Positions 5,650 through 6,206 of a stretch of 6,206 nt of DNA are shown here, one piece after another; the stretch's first letter is position 1, and every line of letters starts with the position of its first letter. Where the stretch lies: positions 1 through 6,206 of the forward strand of contig JAESSX010000007.1 in NCBI GenBank assembly GCA_016763915.1, written 5' to 3'. Position numbers and translations under genes: made by a program. This DNA is from Rhodospirillales bacterium (GTDB taxonomy: Bacteria; Pseudomonadota; Alphaproteobacteria; Rhodospirillales_A; Casp-alpha2). The notes beneath the pieces were generated by a model. The model had not been told where the DNA came from. It ran no database searches and saw nothing but the letters and a program-made list of their open reading frames with translations.

Positions 5650-6206
5650 ATGCCAAAAAACACCCCACTTTCCGCCGAAAAAGAAGTCGACCTTTTCAAA
5701 CTATACGCCGAGGACCCGAAACTGGCCGACGAGCTGGTCTTCGGGCGCGTCTCCCACAAGGACCGACGCGGGTTCCTGAAAGGGGCCGGCCTGGCGACCA
5801 TGGGGGCGCTGATCGGCGCCACCATCCCCTTCCACCGCAATATGCCGTCGGGCTTCATTCCCGAGGCCCTCGCCGCGGCCGAAATGGAGATCAAGGGCAA
5901 GCAAGGGCTGACTGTCCTCAACGACCGCCCGGTCAACGCAGAAACGCCGGCGCATAACCTCAACGACGACGTGACGCCGACCGCGCGTCACTTCATCCGC
6001 AACAACGGCCTCCCGCCGGAGGACATGAACCCCGACAACTGGATGCTGACCATCGACGGCTTGGTCAACAATCCGTTGAAGCTCTCGATCGCCGACCTCA
6101 AAAGCAAGTTCGAGGTCGTTACCCGCCAGATCTGCATCGAGTGCGGCGGCAACGGGCGCTCCTTCTTCGACCCCAAGGCCAAGGGTAACCAATGGTCGCT
6201 GGGCGC
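5650..6206 (+). CDS. Tat-exported sulfite oxidase-family molybdopterin oxidoreductase (3' truncated by window)
   Basis: The frame opens at ATG 5650 and runs off the right edge after 185 codons with no stop. A twin-arginine motif DRRGFLK lies at 38-44, followed by a hydrophobic stretch at about 45-61 and a possible AxA cleavage site in ALAAA at 73-77, so export of the folded, cofactor-loaded protein to the periplasm is expected. The mature part enters the sulfite oxidase molybdopterin domain: TPTARHFIRNNG at 109-120, WMLTIDGLV at 131-139 and ICIECGGNGR at 161-170, with C165 as the probable molybdenum ligand. Family members oxidise sulfite or related sulfur compounds and pass electrons to cytochrome c; others reduce methionine sulfoxide (MsrP) or act with Sox proteins (SoxC). 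The missing C-terminal half would decide between these. A good ribosome site precedes it. The region before the twin arginines is unusually long (38 residues). Confidence 0.88.
   Translation, partial: MPKNTPLSAEKEVDLFKLYAEDPKLADELVFGRVSHKDRRGFLKGAGLATMGALIGATIPFHRNMPSGFIPEALAAAEMEIKGKQGLTVLNDRPVNAETPAHNLNDDVTPTARHFIRNNGLPPEDMNPDNWMLTIDGLVNNPLKLSIADLKSKFEVVTRQICIECGGNGRSFFDPKAKGNQWSLG

Overview
This is a GC-rich, densely coding chromosomal window. It most likely comes from an alphaproteobacterium of the Rhodospirillales/Rhodospirillaceae type. That placement is an inference from protein style (RecJ, a PPi-type phosphofructokinase, a 1-Cys peroxiredoxin), high GC with GC-rich third codon positions, and a tRNA-Glu with an encoded CCA. 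No database search was possible. I see no IS element, CRISPR array, prophage or other mobile feature, and no rRNA.

Layout from left to right. (1) On the + strand, recJ (single-strand-specific 5'-3' exonuclease) has a frame that stays open to the left window edge. It is followed 22 bp later by a dCMP deaminase-family gene, probably in the same transcript. (2) On the - strand, converging with the deaminase across only 6 bp, is a 1-Cys (Prx6-type) peroxiredoxin. (3) A 128-bp AT-rich divergent intergenic region separates it from a + strand TauD/TfdA-type Fe(II)/2-oxoglutarate dioxygenase. (4) On the - strand, converging with the dioxygenase across 14 bp, is a phosphofructokinase with the GGND and PKTIDND signatures of PPi-dependent enzymes. 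It has a good candidate promoter preceded by a 10-bp direct repeat. (5) On the + strand, tRNA-Glu(UUC) has a candidate promoter preceded by a nine-A tract. (6) A 216-bp intergenic stretch contains several inverted repeats and a tandem pentanucleotide. (7) On the + strand, the first 185 codons of a Tat-exported sulfite oxidase-family molybdoenzyme run off the right edge.

Functionally these look like independent housekeeping units: DNA repair with pyrimidine nucleotide supply, peroxide detoxification, 2OG-dependent oxidation of an unknown small molecule (possibly an organosulfonate), reversible PPi-linked glycolysis, translation, and periplasmic oxidation, possibly of sulfite. A TauD-like enzyme releasing sulfite and a periplasmic sulfite oxidase would fit together chemically, but they are not in one operon here, so that link is speculative. 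I find no convincing new multi-gene system. The second-look items are mainly in the non-coding regions: the repeat pair upstream of the phosphofructokinase, and the palindromes and pentanucleotide repeat in the molybdoenzyme leader.
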